A stretch of DNA of 64,000 nucleotides from JABDQW01 sp942492025. Its GTDB lineage: Bacteria; Pseudomonadota; Gammaproteobacteria; SZUA-229. The translations under genes were made by a program, and so were the position numbers. The stretch covers positions 1 through 64,000 of the forward strand of contig CALODJ010000012.1 in NCBI GenBank assembly GCA_942492025.1, given 5' to 3'. The notes below the pieces were generated by a model. That model saw nothing but the letters and a program-made list of their open reading frames with translations, searched no databases and was not told where the DNA came from. This document shows, piece by piece, positions 27,531 through 36,528 of the stretch. Position 1 is the first letter of the stretch; the number at the start of each line of letters is the position of its first letter.

Positions 27531-28131
27531 ATGCCGTCTACTGATCTTTACACAAGTCGCCTGACCCAGGTTGTTCTGTATCTCGATCGCCTGTCACATA
27601 ACATGCATCTGCTTCAGCAACAGGTCGGAGGCATACCCCTGTGGCCATGTATAAAAGCTGATGCCTATGACATGGTGCGGAGATTGTCGCCCGCCACAGG
27701 TGAATGATCTCAGGCCCGTGCTCGAATGGAAAAGCCGGATCACGTTTCTGAAGGAAGTACCTACAGGAACCGGATTGAGTTATGGCCATATTTTTGCAGC
27801 GCAAAGGCCTTCCCTGGTTGCGACCATTCCAGTGGGTTATGGCGATGGCCTGAGTCGGAATCTTTCCAACAAGGTTGATTTCCTGGTCGCTGGCCTGCGC
27901 TGTCCTCAGGTAGGGCGTATTACCATGGATATGTGCCTGGTCGATGTGACTGCGCTACGTGGACACGTCGAACGCGGCGATGAAGTTGTTATCATTGGCG
28001 CACAGCAGCAGGAGGAGGAGATAACGGTGGATGAACTGGCTGACAAACTGGGTACGATTAATTACGAGATCGTTACCGCGATCTCGCATCGGGTGCAACG
28101 CATTGTCATGCAATATGAGGATAAACCATGA
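27531..28131 (+). pseudogene. alr: Alanine racemase with large internal deletion
   Basis: The start codes for 58 residues up to the PLP site (PLWPCIKADAYDMVRRL, with the family KADAYGHG motif broken after KADAY) and then hits a stop. The C-terminal half follows in another frame from about 27705: LEWKSRITFLKEVPTGTGLSYG, VATIPVGYGDGLSR (conserved GYxDG) and RITMDMCLVDVT. About 190 codons are missing. In clostridia the Ort thiolase yields D-alanine, so an alanine racemase here would fit the pathway; this one is dead. Confidence 0.87.
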
Positions 28132-29060
28132 GAATTGTAGTCGCGCTAGGCGGGAATGCATTGCTTTGCAACGGCGAAGCCCTGACAGCAGAGAATCAGC
28201 GACATAATATCAGGATCGCCGCTAAAGCCTTGGCGCCGATTGCTCGTGAACATGAACTGATCGTTTCCCATGGTAACGGACCACAGGTCGGTTTACTCGC
28301 GCTGCAAGGGGCGGCCTACAGGGCGAGCGAGGCTTACCCGCTGGATGTCCTGGATGCCGAAACAGAAGGCATGATCGGTTACCTGATCGAACAGGAGCTC
28401 ATCAATTTGCTTCCTGCCGACCGGCCTTGTGCCACATTGCTTACCCAGATCGAAGTGGATCCAGGAGATCCTGCTTTTTTACAACCGACCAAGCCTATCG
28501 GGCCGTTCTACAGTCAAACAGAGGCCAGTAAGCTGGCACAGGAACGCGGCTGGAATATGGCGCAGGATGGGAAGCGCTGCCGACGTGTTGTTGCCTCACC
28601 CCGGCCGAAACGTATTTTTGAACTCGGTATTATCGAACTGCTTGTAAACCGGGGAGTGATTGTAATCTGTGCGGGTGGCGGAGGTATACCCACCGTGCAG
28701 CGTCAGGACGGTAGCCTGATCGGCGTTGAGGCGGTGATTGATAAAGATCTGGCCAGCTCACTGTTAGCAAGGGAATTGAAGGCCGATGTACTATTAATGT
28801 TGACCGATATCGACGCTGTCTATAAAGACTGGCAAGAGCCTGAGGCCCGCGCGCTTTGCCGTATATCACCCCAGGCAATACGGCAGTTTACGTTTGCACC
28901 TGGCTCGATGGCACCCAAAGTAGAGGCGGCTTGCGAATTTGTTGAGCAAACCGGCGGTATTGCGGGCATAGGACAGCTCAAGGACGCGGCAAAGATTTTA
29001 ACCGGCGAAGCGGGTACCGTGATCGCGTCAGATGTGATTCAGGCCTGCTGGTGGGACTGA
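28128..29060 (+). CDS. arcC: Carbamate kinase
   Basis: A 310-aa amino-acid-kinase-family enzyme that makes ATP and carbamate from carbamoyl phosphate and ADP. Motifs: RIVVALGGNALL, HELIVSHGNGPQVGLLALQ, VASPRPKRIFE, VICAGGGGIPTVQ and LLMLTDIDAVYKDW, all typical of ArcC. It overlaps the alr remnant by 4 bp (ATGA), so it belongs to the same transcript. Its presence suggests ornithine arises together with carbamoyl phosphate; no arginine deiminase or transcarbamylase is in the window. Confidence 0.92.
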   Translation: MRIVVALGGNALLCNGEALTAENQRHNIRIAAKALAPIAREHELIVSHGNGPQVGLLALQGAAYRASEAYPLDVLDAETEGMIGYLIEQELINLLPADRPCATLLTQIEVDPGDPAFLQPTKPIGPFYSQTEASKLAQERGWNMAQDGKRCRRVVASPRPKRIFELGIIELLVNRGVIVICAGGGGIPTVQRQDGSLIGVEAVIDKDLASSLLARELKADVLLMLTDIDAVYKDWQEPEARALCRISPQAIRQFTFAPGSMAPKVEAACEFVEQTGGIAGIGQLKDAAKILTGEAGTVIASDVIQACWWD

Positions 29061-29076
29061 AATCAATCTGGATAAT

Positions 29077-30423
29077 CTAAAGCAGATTTCTTTCTTGCAG
29101 AAACGACTCAACAAGACCGCCCAGTCCCGGTTTACCCACTTCCACAAATTCATAACGGGCCCGGAAAACAGGTTTGTTGATATTAATCAGCGCAGCAAGA
29201 TCGCATGGTGTCGCCGACACAACCACATCGGCATCGGCAGCATTAATAGTCTCCGCCAGTGCCTGAAGCTGGGTGCGGTGGTAGCCCACAGCAGGTAAAA
29301 CTGTGCCGATGTGTCGATATTTACCATAGACCTGTGCAATTTCATCGACCGCGAAACTGCGTGGGTCGATGATCTCTGCTGCCTGCGCCTGGGTAGCGGC
29401 AACGAAACCTGCACCATAAGGCATGTCTCCGTGTGTAATTGTGGGGCCATCCTCGACAACGAGCACCCGTTTGCCGCGCACCGCTTCAGCATCGTCCAGG
29501 CGTACCGGTGAAGCGCCGCGAACGATAGGTGCAACAGGGTTAATCCCGTGGGCAGTCTCGGTGACAGTCTGAATGTCCGCATCCGATGCCGAGTTCACTT
29601 TGGCGACCAGGATGATGTCAGCCATGCGCAGTACAGCCTCGCCTGGATGATGCGTGGTCTCGTTGTGTGGCCTGAGAGGATCCACCAATACGATATGCAG
29701 GTCGGGACGAACGAAGGAGAAATCGTTATTACCGCCATCCCAGAGAATGATATCGGCTTCTGTTTCTGCACGTGTAACGATTTCAGCGTAATCGATCCCT
29801 GCGTACACGATATTCCCAAGTGCTAAATGCGGTTCGTATTCTTCACGCTCCTCGATCGTGCAATTGGCATCGTCAAGATCATCGCCGGAAGAGAACCGCT
29901 GAACAGATTGTTGCCGGAGCTCCCCGTATGGCATTGGATGGCGTATCACTGCAACTCTCAAGCCATGCTCTTTCAGGCGTTTCGACAGCCATCGGGTTGT
30001 TTGTGATTTGCCACAACCGGTTCGCACAGCGCAACAGGCAATAACCGGGACACTCGCTTGAAGCATTGTTCGTTCCGGTCCCAGTAATATGAAGTCTGCC
30101 CCGCTGGCCAAAGCAATGGATGCATTGTGCATAACCCGATCATGGGTAACATCACTGTATGCAAAAACGACCTGGTCGATGCGCTGGTCTTTACACAGCC
30201 CTTCAAGCTTTATCTCTTCAACAACCGGTATCCCCTCTGGATAATATTTTCCAGCTAAGGCCGGGGGATAATAACGCCCGGCTATCTCTGGTATTTGAGT
30301 TGCGGTAAAAGCGACAACTTCACACTGTGGATTGTCGCGATACACCATATTGAAATTATGGAAATCACGCCCGGCTGCGCCCATTATGACGATGCGTGTT
30401 CGCTCTTGTTTTTTTTTCGACAT
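29077..30423 (-). CDS. Cyclic 2,3-diphosphoglycerate synthetase homologue
   Basis: A 448-aa P-loop protein of the cyclic 2,3-diphosphoglycerate synthetase family known from thermophilic archaea. An N-terminal nucleotide-fold (IVIMGAAGRDFHNFN) precedes a P-loop CAVRTGCGKSQTT (about 131-143) and an acidic LWDGGNNDFSFVRPDLH segment. In archaea the enzyme makes a thermoprotectant and phosphate store; in bacteria the role is not established and another product is possible. It converges on the carbamate kinase gene with a 16-bp gap. Confidence 0.82.
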   Translation of the reverse strand: MSKKKQERTRIVIMGAAGRDFHNFNMVYRDNPQCEVVAFTATQIPEIAGRYYPPALAGKYYPEGIPVVEEIKLEGLCKDQRIDQVVFAYSDVTHDRVMHNASIALASGADFILLGPERTMLQASVPVIACCAVRTGCGKSQTTRWLSKRLKEHGLRVAVIRHPMPYGELRQQSVQRFSSGDDLDDANCTIEEREEYEPHLALGNIVYAGIDYAEIVTRAETEADIILWDGGNNDFSFVRPDLHIVLVDPLRPHNETTHHPGEAVLRMADIILVAKVNSASDADIQTVTETAHGINPVAPIVRGASPVRLDDAEAVRGKRVLVVEDGPTITHGDMPYGAGFVAATQAQAAEIIDPRSFAVDEIAQVYGKYRHIGTVLPAVGYHRTQLQALAETINAADADVVVSATPCDLAALININKPVFRARYEFVEVGKPGLGGLVESFLQERNLL

Positions 30424-30668
30424 ATGCGCTTCCCGTAAATCAATGTGAACAGATAAAATAGTTCATTACTCTGCCGGAATTGCAGTTACTGATGAATAGC
30501 AGCAGCATCTCGGGTTACTTCGGCATTCCGGCAATACATCCAAATCGAATCTGAATTACAGGTGATAGGCTTGAGTATACCGGGGCTAAACATAATAATT
30601 ACATCTTTGTTCATTGCGGTCCAGGCAATATATTAAAGTTGAATTAGTTATCTAGATCAGGCAAGAAT

Positions 30669-31050
30669 ATGCTCGTTAACGGTGCTGATATCGCCGCAAT
30701 CTTTGAAGAGATTGCGGACCTGCTTGAGATTGAAATCGCCGTGGCCGGCGGGCTCAATCGCCAGCAGCAGGTGGTTATTGATTATCTCATCGAAGAGAAC
30801 CGTGTCCTCAAGGAGCAAGTCGAGGGACAGCTGCTTCGGTTCACTGATGAACAGCGGATGCGACTGGCCGTGAAAGCCAAGGGACTTGGCCGCCGAATAC
30901 TTGATGAACTGGAGACGCTGGTGACACCCGCGTGCTCCCAATCGAAGAGTCGAGGCAGCAACACAAGGCCAATCCGGAATGCTGTATCTGGCCGACGAGG
31001 CTTTTACTTGCGTTCCAGAAACGTCGTCAGCTGTTTACGCAGGAACAACT
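30669..31050 (+). pseudogene. Chimaeric transposase debris
   Basis: To about 30935 the plus strand matches the N-terminus of the transposase at 8283 (LNRQQQVVIDYLIEENRVLK). From there to about 31050 the minus strand matches the N-terminus of the transposase at 45737-46835 (RLFDWEHA, RRPDTAFRI-like). Two different IS families are thus fused end to end by deletion. Confidence 0.75.
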
Positions 31051-31421
31051 TACGCGACCAGTCTTACATGAGCATCGATGACGTCCCAAGGCGCGACCAA
31101 TAAGCCTTCGTCAGTACGCTGAATGAGATCAACGGATTCAAGAGCGCTAGCATCGGCATGTACATTTTTATAGTTCCTCTCCAGCTTTTTTGCTAAGGCA
31201 CGAACACTTAACGGACCGTTTTGACGCAATGTCTTCATCAACTCCAAACGCTTAGGCGTGAGTACCGACGACAGCATGGCGAAGTCTTCGAAATTGAGAT
31301 GAATTTCCGCCTGCTCAATGTCTCCCGTTTCGGCCTTATGCCAGGCCTCAACAAAACGATCAAAACCACGGTTTGCGTCTTCCACGCCAATATGAATATG
31401 TTGCTTACTCATCATGCTCAC
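31050..31421 (-). CDS. TumA-like HTH antitoxin
   Basis: A 123-aa winged-helix-type protein: LTPKRLELMKTLRQNGPLSV and RALAKKLERNYKNVHADASA form the HTH, followed by a DEGLLVAPWDVIDAHV tail. This pattern is found in antitoxins paired with TumE-family toxins. The start (31421 or 31418) overlaps the toxin end by 17 bp and has GAGGTGAG just upstream. Confidence 0.8.
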   Translation of the reverse strand: MSMMSKQHIHIGVEDANRGFDRFVEAWHKAETGDIEQAEIHLNFEDFAMLSSVLTPKRLELMKTLRQNGPLSVRALAKKLERNYKNVHADASALESVDLIQRTDEGLLVAPWDVIDAHVRLVA

Positions 31422-31698
31422 CTCGTAAGCGTTTAATGTCAGCCTTAAAGTCCTGGATCAGTTGTTCCACAGAGATAAAGATGTATCTGGCCTCATGTTC
31501 ACCCTCATGTCGATGATCACCTTTGCCTCGCTCATTGTCATACCGCACCACAGGCTTGCCAGGGTGGCCATAATAGAGTCGGTACTTGAGACCATGCGGT
31601 CTTTCACTATCAGGGTGCGGTAATCGCCAGATCACCATCTCCCGGATGGCGCCATCGGCATACACGTATTTATCCCTAAAAAGCAATTGCGCGACCAT
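31405..31698 (-). CDS. TumE-family (DUF6516) toxin
   Basis: A 97-aa protein matching TumE-type toxins: AQLLFRDKYVYADGAIREMV, the basic HGLKYRLYYGHPGKPVVRYD core and the HRHEGEHEARYIF signature. It is the first gene of the operon. The start ATG lies within a CCATATGG palindrome and no ribosome-binding site precedes it, so translation may be leaderless. Toxin target in this family is not settled. Confidence 0.82.
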   Translation of the reverse strand: MVAQLLFRDKYVYADGAIREMVIWRLPHPDSERPHGLKYRLYYGHPGKPVVRYDNERGKGDHRHEGEHEARYIFISVEQLIQDFKADIKRLRGEHDE

Positions 31699-31720
31699 AT
31701 GGCATAATATACCATATGGT
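31695..31720. promoter_or_regulatory. Paired palindromes overlapping the TumE start
   Basis: CCATATGG occurs at 31695-31702 and, as ACCATATGGT, at 31711-31720. On the minus strand a TATTAT box lies between them, five bases before the ATG. This looks like a promoter and double operator for autoregulation, with transcription starting at or near the start codon. Confidence 0.6.
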
Positions 31721-31840
31721 AAAAGCTGGCGCGCTCTTTTTGACGATTTTATTAATTAAATATCGGGTGTTTGTTCGCGGCTTTTATCAATAAACGATCG
31801 TGTGTCGTATTTGTGTTTTACGCGCTAAGCACTTATAAGG

Positions 31841-32006
31841 TTCAATAAGCTAATGAGTGTGTTACGTAGTGAGCAGTCGGGGTGGTAACTTGCTGAATTA
31901 GTTAATGTTAATAAAAAATATTCCGGCTACGAACCGAGCGGTCGGTTCAGGCGAGGTCTATAAATATAGTCTTCGGTAAATAAAGCGGGTAGCCTGCCCC
32001 CGCTAC
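31841..32006 (+). repeat. Structured dispersed repeat, copy b
   Basis: Closely matches copies c and f. Hairpins: GAACCG/CGGTTC, CTATA-AA-TATAG and GGTAGC-CTGCCCCC-GCTACC. It starts 140 bp upstream of the TumE gene. The 3' end of an integrase gene (minus strand) lies 40 bp beyond the last hairpin. Confidence 0.8.
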
Positions 32007-32048
32007 CAAAATTTCATACGCAAACTCAACGGCTTAGAGATGCATCCT

Positions 32049-32177
32049 CTAGGCCGTTTTGCGTTTCAGGATTGTCAGTGCGGGAGTTTTGCGGGAGTTC
32101 TCTCCGCATACCTTATTCGCCGCCTCTAACAGCTCCTCAATCTCAGGTGCGGAATAGTGAGACGTGATGTCCCCATT
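32049..32177 (-). pseudogene. C-terminal tail of a phage-type tyrosine integrase
   Basis: The minus strand reads GDITSHYSAPEIEELLEAAN, then KTPALTILKRKTA-stop, typical of the extreme C-terminus of prophage and island integrases after the catalytic Tyr. The rest of the gene is cut off by the IS whose left end is at 32183. The stop sits next to structured-repeat copy b, where an attachment site would be expected. Confidence 0.75.
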
Positions 32178-32182
32178 CCGGT

Positions 32183-33346
32183 TGTCCTTCCCGATAAATC
32201 GTACTATTTGATATTCTTGACCTTTTTCGTGAGAGACGTCAATCTCGAATTATTTGTCGTCGGTACTGCCAAGGAGAATCCAGAGCCATGAGAACGCTTA
32301 TATGTGCGCTGGTCGCATTTGTGTCCACCCTGTTTCGCTCTCGGCTCTCACTGCAGCTTGAGAATGTAGCGTTGCGGCATCAGATCACAGTCTATCAGCG
32401 CACAACCAAACACCCACGGATTAGCACAGGAGACCTTATTCTCTGGTCCTGGCTCTCACGCGGCTGGTCGGGGTGGAGAAATGCTCTGGTCGTAGTCCAG
32501 CCCAGAACCGTGATTGCGTGGCAGCGTAAGCGCTTTCGCGATCATTGGGCCAAACTGAGCAAGCAAGGCAGGCCCGGTGACCATCGGTATCAAAAGAAAT
32601 CAGAGCATTGATCCGCAAGATGTCGGAGGCCAACCCTAGCTGGGGGTCGCCGCGAATTGTCGGGGAGTTGCGTAAACTCGGCATTGATGTTGCTAAATCA
32701 ACCGTGGAAAAGTATCGGGTGCGAGCCAAAAAACCGCCGTCTCCAAAGTGGAAAGCTTTTCTGAAGAATCATGTCATGGACTTGGTATCTATCGATTTTT
32801 TCGTGGTACCAACCGTGAGATTCAAGATATTGTTCGTGTTGGTGGTGCTCTCCCATCATCGTCGCAAGGTTGTGCACTTTGATGTGACCGAGCATCCGAC
32901 TGCGCAGTGGACGGGTCAGCAGATCATTGAAGCTTTTCCGTGGGATACGGCACCCCGATATCTACTGCGGGATCGAGATAGTATCTATGGGTGCACGTTC
33001 CAGAAACGGGTTAAAAGTATGAGCATCGAAGAGGTCCTCGCAGCACCACGAAGCCCTTGGCAGAATGCGTTCGTGGAACGCGTGATTGGCAGCATCCGGC
33101 GAGACTGCCTCGACCATGTCATCGTGCTGAACGAGCGTCATTTGAAACGAATCTTGACCTGCTATTTTGACTATTATCATCGTTGGCGCACGCACCTGTC
33201 ATTGGAGATGGATAGTCCCGAATAGCGATTGGTGCAACCGCCGGCGCTTGGAAAGGTCGTATAGTTTCCAGAAGTCGGTGGTCTGCATCATCATTACGAA
33301 CGGTTAGCGGCGTGAGAGTATGTGATACGGATATTCGGGAAGGACA
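32183..33346 (+). mobile_element. 1.16-kb insertion sequence with rve transposase
   Basis: Left end TGTCCTTCCCGA and right end TCGGGAAGGACA form 12-bp inverted repeats. GGT on both sides fits a 3-bp target duplication. The transposase inside is broken by a frameshift and an in-frame stop. It separates an integrase tail from the 3' end of an outer-membrane gene. Truncated copies start at 15447 and 44132. Confidence 0.82.
32288..33313 (+). pseudogene. DDE transposase, frameshifted
   Basis: The N-terminal part (MRTLICALVAFVSTLFRSRL, VIAWQRKRFRDHWAKLSKQ) ends in a frameshift at about 32580 relative to the GRPGRPPVSKEIRALIRKM reading seen in the 15.8-kb copy. The core follows in the next frame from 32608: LVSIDFFVVPTVRF (Asp), LLRDRDSIYG (Asp) and NAFVERVIGSIRRDCLD (Glu). 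An in-frame TAG at 33223 splits the C-terminus (RLVQPPALGKVV) from the body, followed by FPEVGGLHHHYERLAA. Confidence 0.85.
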
Positions 33347-33349
33347 GGT

Positions 33350-33481
33350 GCCGGCCGTATCTACAAGATCGGTAACCAGGCTGTTAACACCCGTGTTGAA
33401 TTTTATTACAACGTAGTAAAACGAGACTCTGCACCAGACTGGACCTGGGCCTTCATCTTCCAGTTTCTGTTTCCTAAATAA
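33350..33481 (+). pseudogene. C-terminal fragment of a neuromedin-U-like outer-membrane protein
   Basis: The frame after the IS end reads AGRIYKIGNQAVNTRVEFYY, then NVVKRDSAPDWTWAFIFQFL and FPK-stop. This is the terminal beta-strand pair typical of the 'neuromedin U'/transporter outer-membrane family, often found beside DUF1254 genes. The rest was removed by the IS insertion or deletion. Confidence 0.6.
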
Positions 33482-33494
33482 TAACTTCCACAAA

Positions 33495-33785
33495 CTATTT
33501 ATCAATTGAAGTCTCAGCCATTAACTGCCACTCATAAAATCGTATATAGTACCCTTTTACGAACATATTGAGCAGTTCATTGAAATGTAAGCCGTAATCC
33601 GATAATCGCCGTTGTAAAGTGCGAACAGACATCTCGGCGATGTCGGCAGTTTCTTCGATAGTGATATTTTTTGTTCGTGAATAGGTATTAATTATGTTGC
33701 GTATGGAATTGGCAACGTCTTTGTTTTTATCAGCATCAGCGCCGCCTGTTCTGGGATATCCGTCAAATCCAGTTATTTGGTCATA
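33495..33785 (-). pseudogene. AraC-family regulator relic (HTH part)
   Basis: The minus strand is open for about 96 codons and contains SIRNIINTYSRTKNITIEET and ADIAEMSVRTLQRRLSDYGL, which match the first HTH of AraC-type regulators. The second HTH is replaced by unrelated residues and a stop, and there is no start codon. It stands divergent from the DUF1254 cluster and may once have controlled it. Confidence 0.65.
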
Positions 33786-33894
33786 TTAATAGCAATAGAT
33801 GGAATATATTGGTTAGAAGCAGAGGGAAGGGGTCTGGTTTGGCTATGGTCAGAACGGGTATTTATATTTCCTATACTTAAACCGGACAAGCAAT

Positions 33895-34917
33895 ATGCAA
33901 ATCAAAACGACTTTAGTTGTCACGGCACTAATCATCACAATGGCGATCTTTCCCAGTTCCTCGGTGATGGCCGACGACTCTCCCAAAGTGACGATTCAGA
34001 ATTACGTCCGTGCGGAGACCGACCTCCAGATGCGGACCTATGTCGAGAACATGGACGCGTTCGGGAAGTTCGCTCACATGAGGGTAGCCTACGATGTCAC
34101 CAACAAGGACACGATCCGTCCCAACCGGGACACGATCTATTCCTGGTCGGTCTTCGACGTGACCTCGCCGCTGACCATCGGCCTGCCCGACCCGGGGGGC
34201 CGCTACCAGTCGTTGATGATCGTCAGTCAGGACCACTCGATCTGGGCGGAATACGGCCCGAAGGAGGTTGTCCTCGATGAAGAGACCGTCGGGACGCGAT
34301 ACGCGCTTCTCCTGCTCCGTACCTTTCTCGATCCCAACGACGAGGAGGACGTGAAGGCAGCCCACGCGCTGCAGGACGCTGTCACCGTCAAGCAGGCGGA
34401 CAAGGGCAAGTTCGAGTATCCCGGCTGGAACAAGGAGGAGGTCGAGGCGATGCGGGAGAAGATCAATGTCGTCGCGGCCGCGTTGCCAGACAACACGAAG
34501 ACGTTTGGCCGCAAGGAAGACCTCGACCCGGTCTACTGGCTGCTCGGTGCCGCCTACGGTTGGGGTGGGTTACCGGTGCAGGACGTCGCCTACACCGGCG
34601 GTGTTCCGGAGAAGAATGATGGCAAGACCCCCTACACCCTGACGGTCAAGGATGTGCCGGTGGACGCCTTCTGGTCGGTGACCGTCTACGACGACAAAGG
34701 GATGTTCATCGTCAACGAATACGACGCCTATTCCTACAACAGTGTCACCGCGAAGAAGAATGAGGACGGCAGCGCCACCATCCACTTCGGGGGCGACCCC
34801 GGGCAGGACAACTTCCTCCCGATCGTGCCCGGCTGGAACTACATCGTCCGCATGTATCAGCCGCGTAAGGAGATTCTCGAGGGTACCTGGAAATTTCCAG
34901 TACCGGTGACGCCATAG
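33895..34917 (+). CDS. Exported DUF1254/DUF1214 protein, paralogue 1
   Basis: A 340-aa protein with an N-terminal signal peptide (hydrophobic to about residue 24, ending VMADD). The DUF1254 half shows VRAETDLQMRTYVENMDAFG and IRPNRDTIYSWSVFDVT; the DUF1214 half shows VDAFWSVTVYDDKGMFIVNE and the C-terminal MYQPRKEILEGTWKFP. The family is common in proteobacterial periplasms and its function is unknown. It is the first gene of a same-strand paralogue cluster; the region is visibly GC-richer than its flanks. Confidence 0.88.
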   Translation: MQIKTTLVVTALIITMAIFPSSSVMADDSPKVTIQNYVRAETDLQMRTYVENMDAFGKFAHMRVAYDVTNKDTIRPNRDTIYSWSVFDVTSPLTIGLPDPGGRYQSLMIVSQDHSIWAEYGPKEVVLDEETVGTRYALLLLRTFLDPNDEEDVKAAHALQDAVTVKQADKGKFEYPGWNKEEVEAMREKINVVAAALPDNTKTFGRKEDLDPVYWLLGAAYGWGGLPVQDVAYTGGVPEKNDGKTPYTLTVKDVPVDAFWSVTVYDDKGMFIVNEYDAYSYNSVTAKKNEDGSATIHFGGDPGQDNFLPIVPGWNYIVRMYQPRKEILEGTWKFPVPVTP

Positions 34918-34981
34918 GTCGCGTCCCGCAATACATGGCAAATTGAGAGAATAACTAGGAGAACGACCAATTAGAAAGATG
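34849..34981 (+). repeat. Direct repeat, unit 1 (matches 36728-36860)
   Basis: The last 70 bp of paralogue 1 plus its downstream spacer, up to the next start region, recur almost unchanged at 36728-36860. The copy shows that the cluster grew by segment duplication. In this unit the sequence ATGAGTAAGATG of the other copy reads ATTAGAAAGATG. Confidence 0.8.
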
Positions 34982-36454
34982 CTGAAAACACGAATCCTTA
35001 GCCTACTGGTCACTGTCATTACCATCGTTCCCAGTTTCTCGGTGCTGGCTGCAACTAGCGCCGATGAGAAACTCACTCCCGCCGAGGCGAAGGAAATCGC
35101 CAAGGAAGCGTTCCTGTGGGGCATGCATCCGGTCGCGATCTATCATCTGCGCTACAACTTCGCGCAGAATGAACTGAACCCGCGTGCTGCGGGCATCAAC
35201 CGCTTGCATTGGGACCGCACACCGCTGAAAGCTCTGCCGCGCGTCGCTACTACACCCAATGCCACCACGCTCTATGGCGTTGGCATGTTTGATCTGTCAG
35301 AGGAACCCGCGGTCATTATCGTCCCCGAAATCAAGGATCATTATTGGAGTGTCCAGCTTTACGATAACTACGCGCGCTGGTGGCACATGATCGGCAGCCA
35401 GTTCAATGCGCCAGGCCCCGTTCGGCGCTTGCTGATCGGCCCGAACTGGAGCGGTAAGTTGCCCGACGGGTTCGTCGGGGCCGACATCGTGCAGTCCCAG
35501 TCCGACTTTGCCGGGGTACTGGCACGCGTCGCTCTCACCGACGATACGGAGAAAGAGGTTCAGACCGTCAACGCCATCCAGGACCGCATCACGGCCATGT
35601 CGCTCAGCCAGTGGATTGCTGCTGGACGCAAGGAGGTGAGGGCTGAGGATGTGCCGCTGACCAAAGCCGACTATCCCACCTATCCTGGCATGGAGAAGGT
35701 CCGTGAACCGGGCAAGCTCACCGGCGTGGACTTTCTGCGCTGGGTCAGCCTGGTGCTGAACGATCCCAGTTTCACCAAACAGGCCGATAGCCATCGTGAA
35801 GTCACCGCCTTTGCGCGTTTCGAGCGCCTTGGACTCAAGGCCGGCACACCCTTCGATCCCGCCGGATTGACACCCGAGGTCGCGGCTGCGGTAGAGGCGG
35901 GGATCGAAGATGGAAAGAAGGAAGTGCTGGATGGGATGGCCATGAACTTCACCGAAGGCCGAAATGGCTGGAAGTTCGACAACGATCTTGGCTACAAAGA
36001 CACCAACTGGCAATGGCGGGCATGGGCCGGGTTGCAGGCTGTTCTCTCCCCCGTTCCCTCCCGATCGCATACGGCCGCAAACTGTTGGGACGATTCCGAT
36101 GGCCGGCTGCTCTCGGGCGAGCACCGCTACACGATCACCTTCGACCTGAAAAACATGCCTCCGGTCACCGAGTTCTGGGAAATGCCGCTCTACGATACCG
36201 AGGGCTATTTCTACGATAACCCGATCGACCGCTATTCGCTCAACAGCTTCATGCTCGAGCGCGGCAAGCTGCATACCGAGGACGACAAGCTGGTGATTTA
36301 CGTCCAGCATGACGAGCCGACGGACCCGAAACAGCGCCAGAACTGGCTGCCCGCACCGAAGGAAGGCTTCCGCTTCACCGCTCGTTTCTACGGCGCCGCC
36401 ACGCCCCTGATCGACGCCAGCTACGACATGCCGGGCGTGGTGCGCGTGGATTGA
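34979..36454 (+). CDS. Exported DUF1254/DUF1214 protein, long form
   Basis: A 491-aa protein with a signal peptide (LLVTVITIVPSFSVLAAT). DUF1254 hallmarks: EAFLWGMHPVAIYHLRYNFA and TTPNATTLYGVGMFDLSEEP with HYWSVQLYDNYARWW; DUF1214 hallmarks: FWEMPLYDTEGYFYDNPIDR and a Y-S-L-N-S motif. It is longer than its neighbours and from another branch. The original start seems to have been the ATT at 34970 (ATG in the duplicate), leaving AGGAG about 18 nt from the present ATG, which may weaken translation. Confidence 0.85.
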   Translation: MLKTRILSLLVTVITIVPSFSVLAATSADEKLTPAEAKEIAKEAFLWGMHPVAIYHLRYNFAQNELNPRAAGINRLHWDRTPLKALPRVATTPNATTLYGVGMFDLSEEPAVIIVPEIKDHYWSVQLYDNYARWWHMIGSQFNAPGPVRRLLIGPNWSGKLPDGFVGADIVQSQSDFAGVLARVALTDDTEKEVQTVNAIQDRITAMSLSQWIAAGRKEVRAEDVPLTKADYPTYPGMEKVREPGKLTGVDFLRWVSLVLNDPSFTKQADSHREVTAFARFERLGLKAGTPFDPAGLTPEVAAAVEAGIEDGKKEVLDGMAMNFTEGRNGWKFDNDLGYKDTNWQWRAWAGLQAVLSPVPSRSHTAANCWDDSDGRLLSGEHRYTITFDLKNMPPVTEFWEMPLYDTEGYFYDNPIDRYSLNSFMLERGKLHTEDDKLVIYVQHDEPTDPKQRQNWLPAPKEGFRFTARFYGAATPLIDASYDMPGVVRVD

Positions 36455-36528
36455 GACGACAAGGGTTTTTCGTCGTGGTGCAGATGCACTCCTAAGACCC
36501 CTGAACCCAACAAGGAGGCAAACAACAT

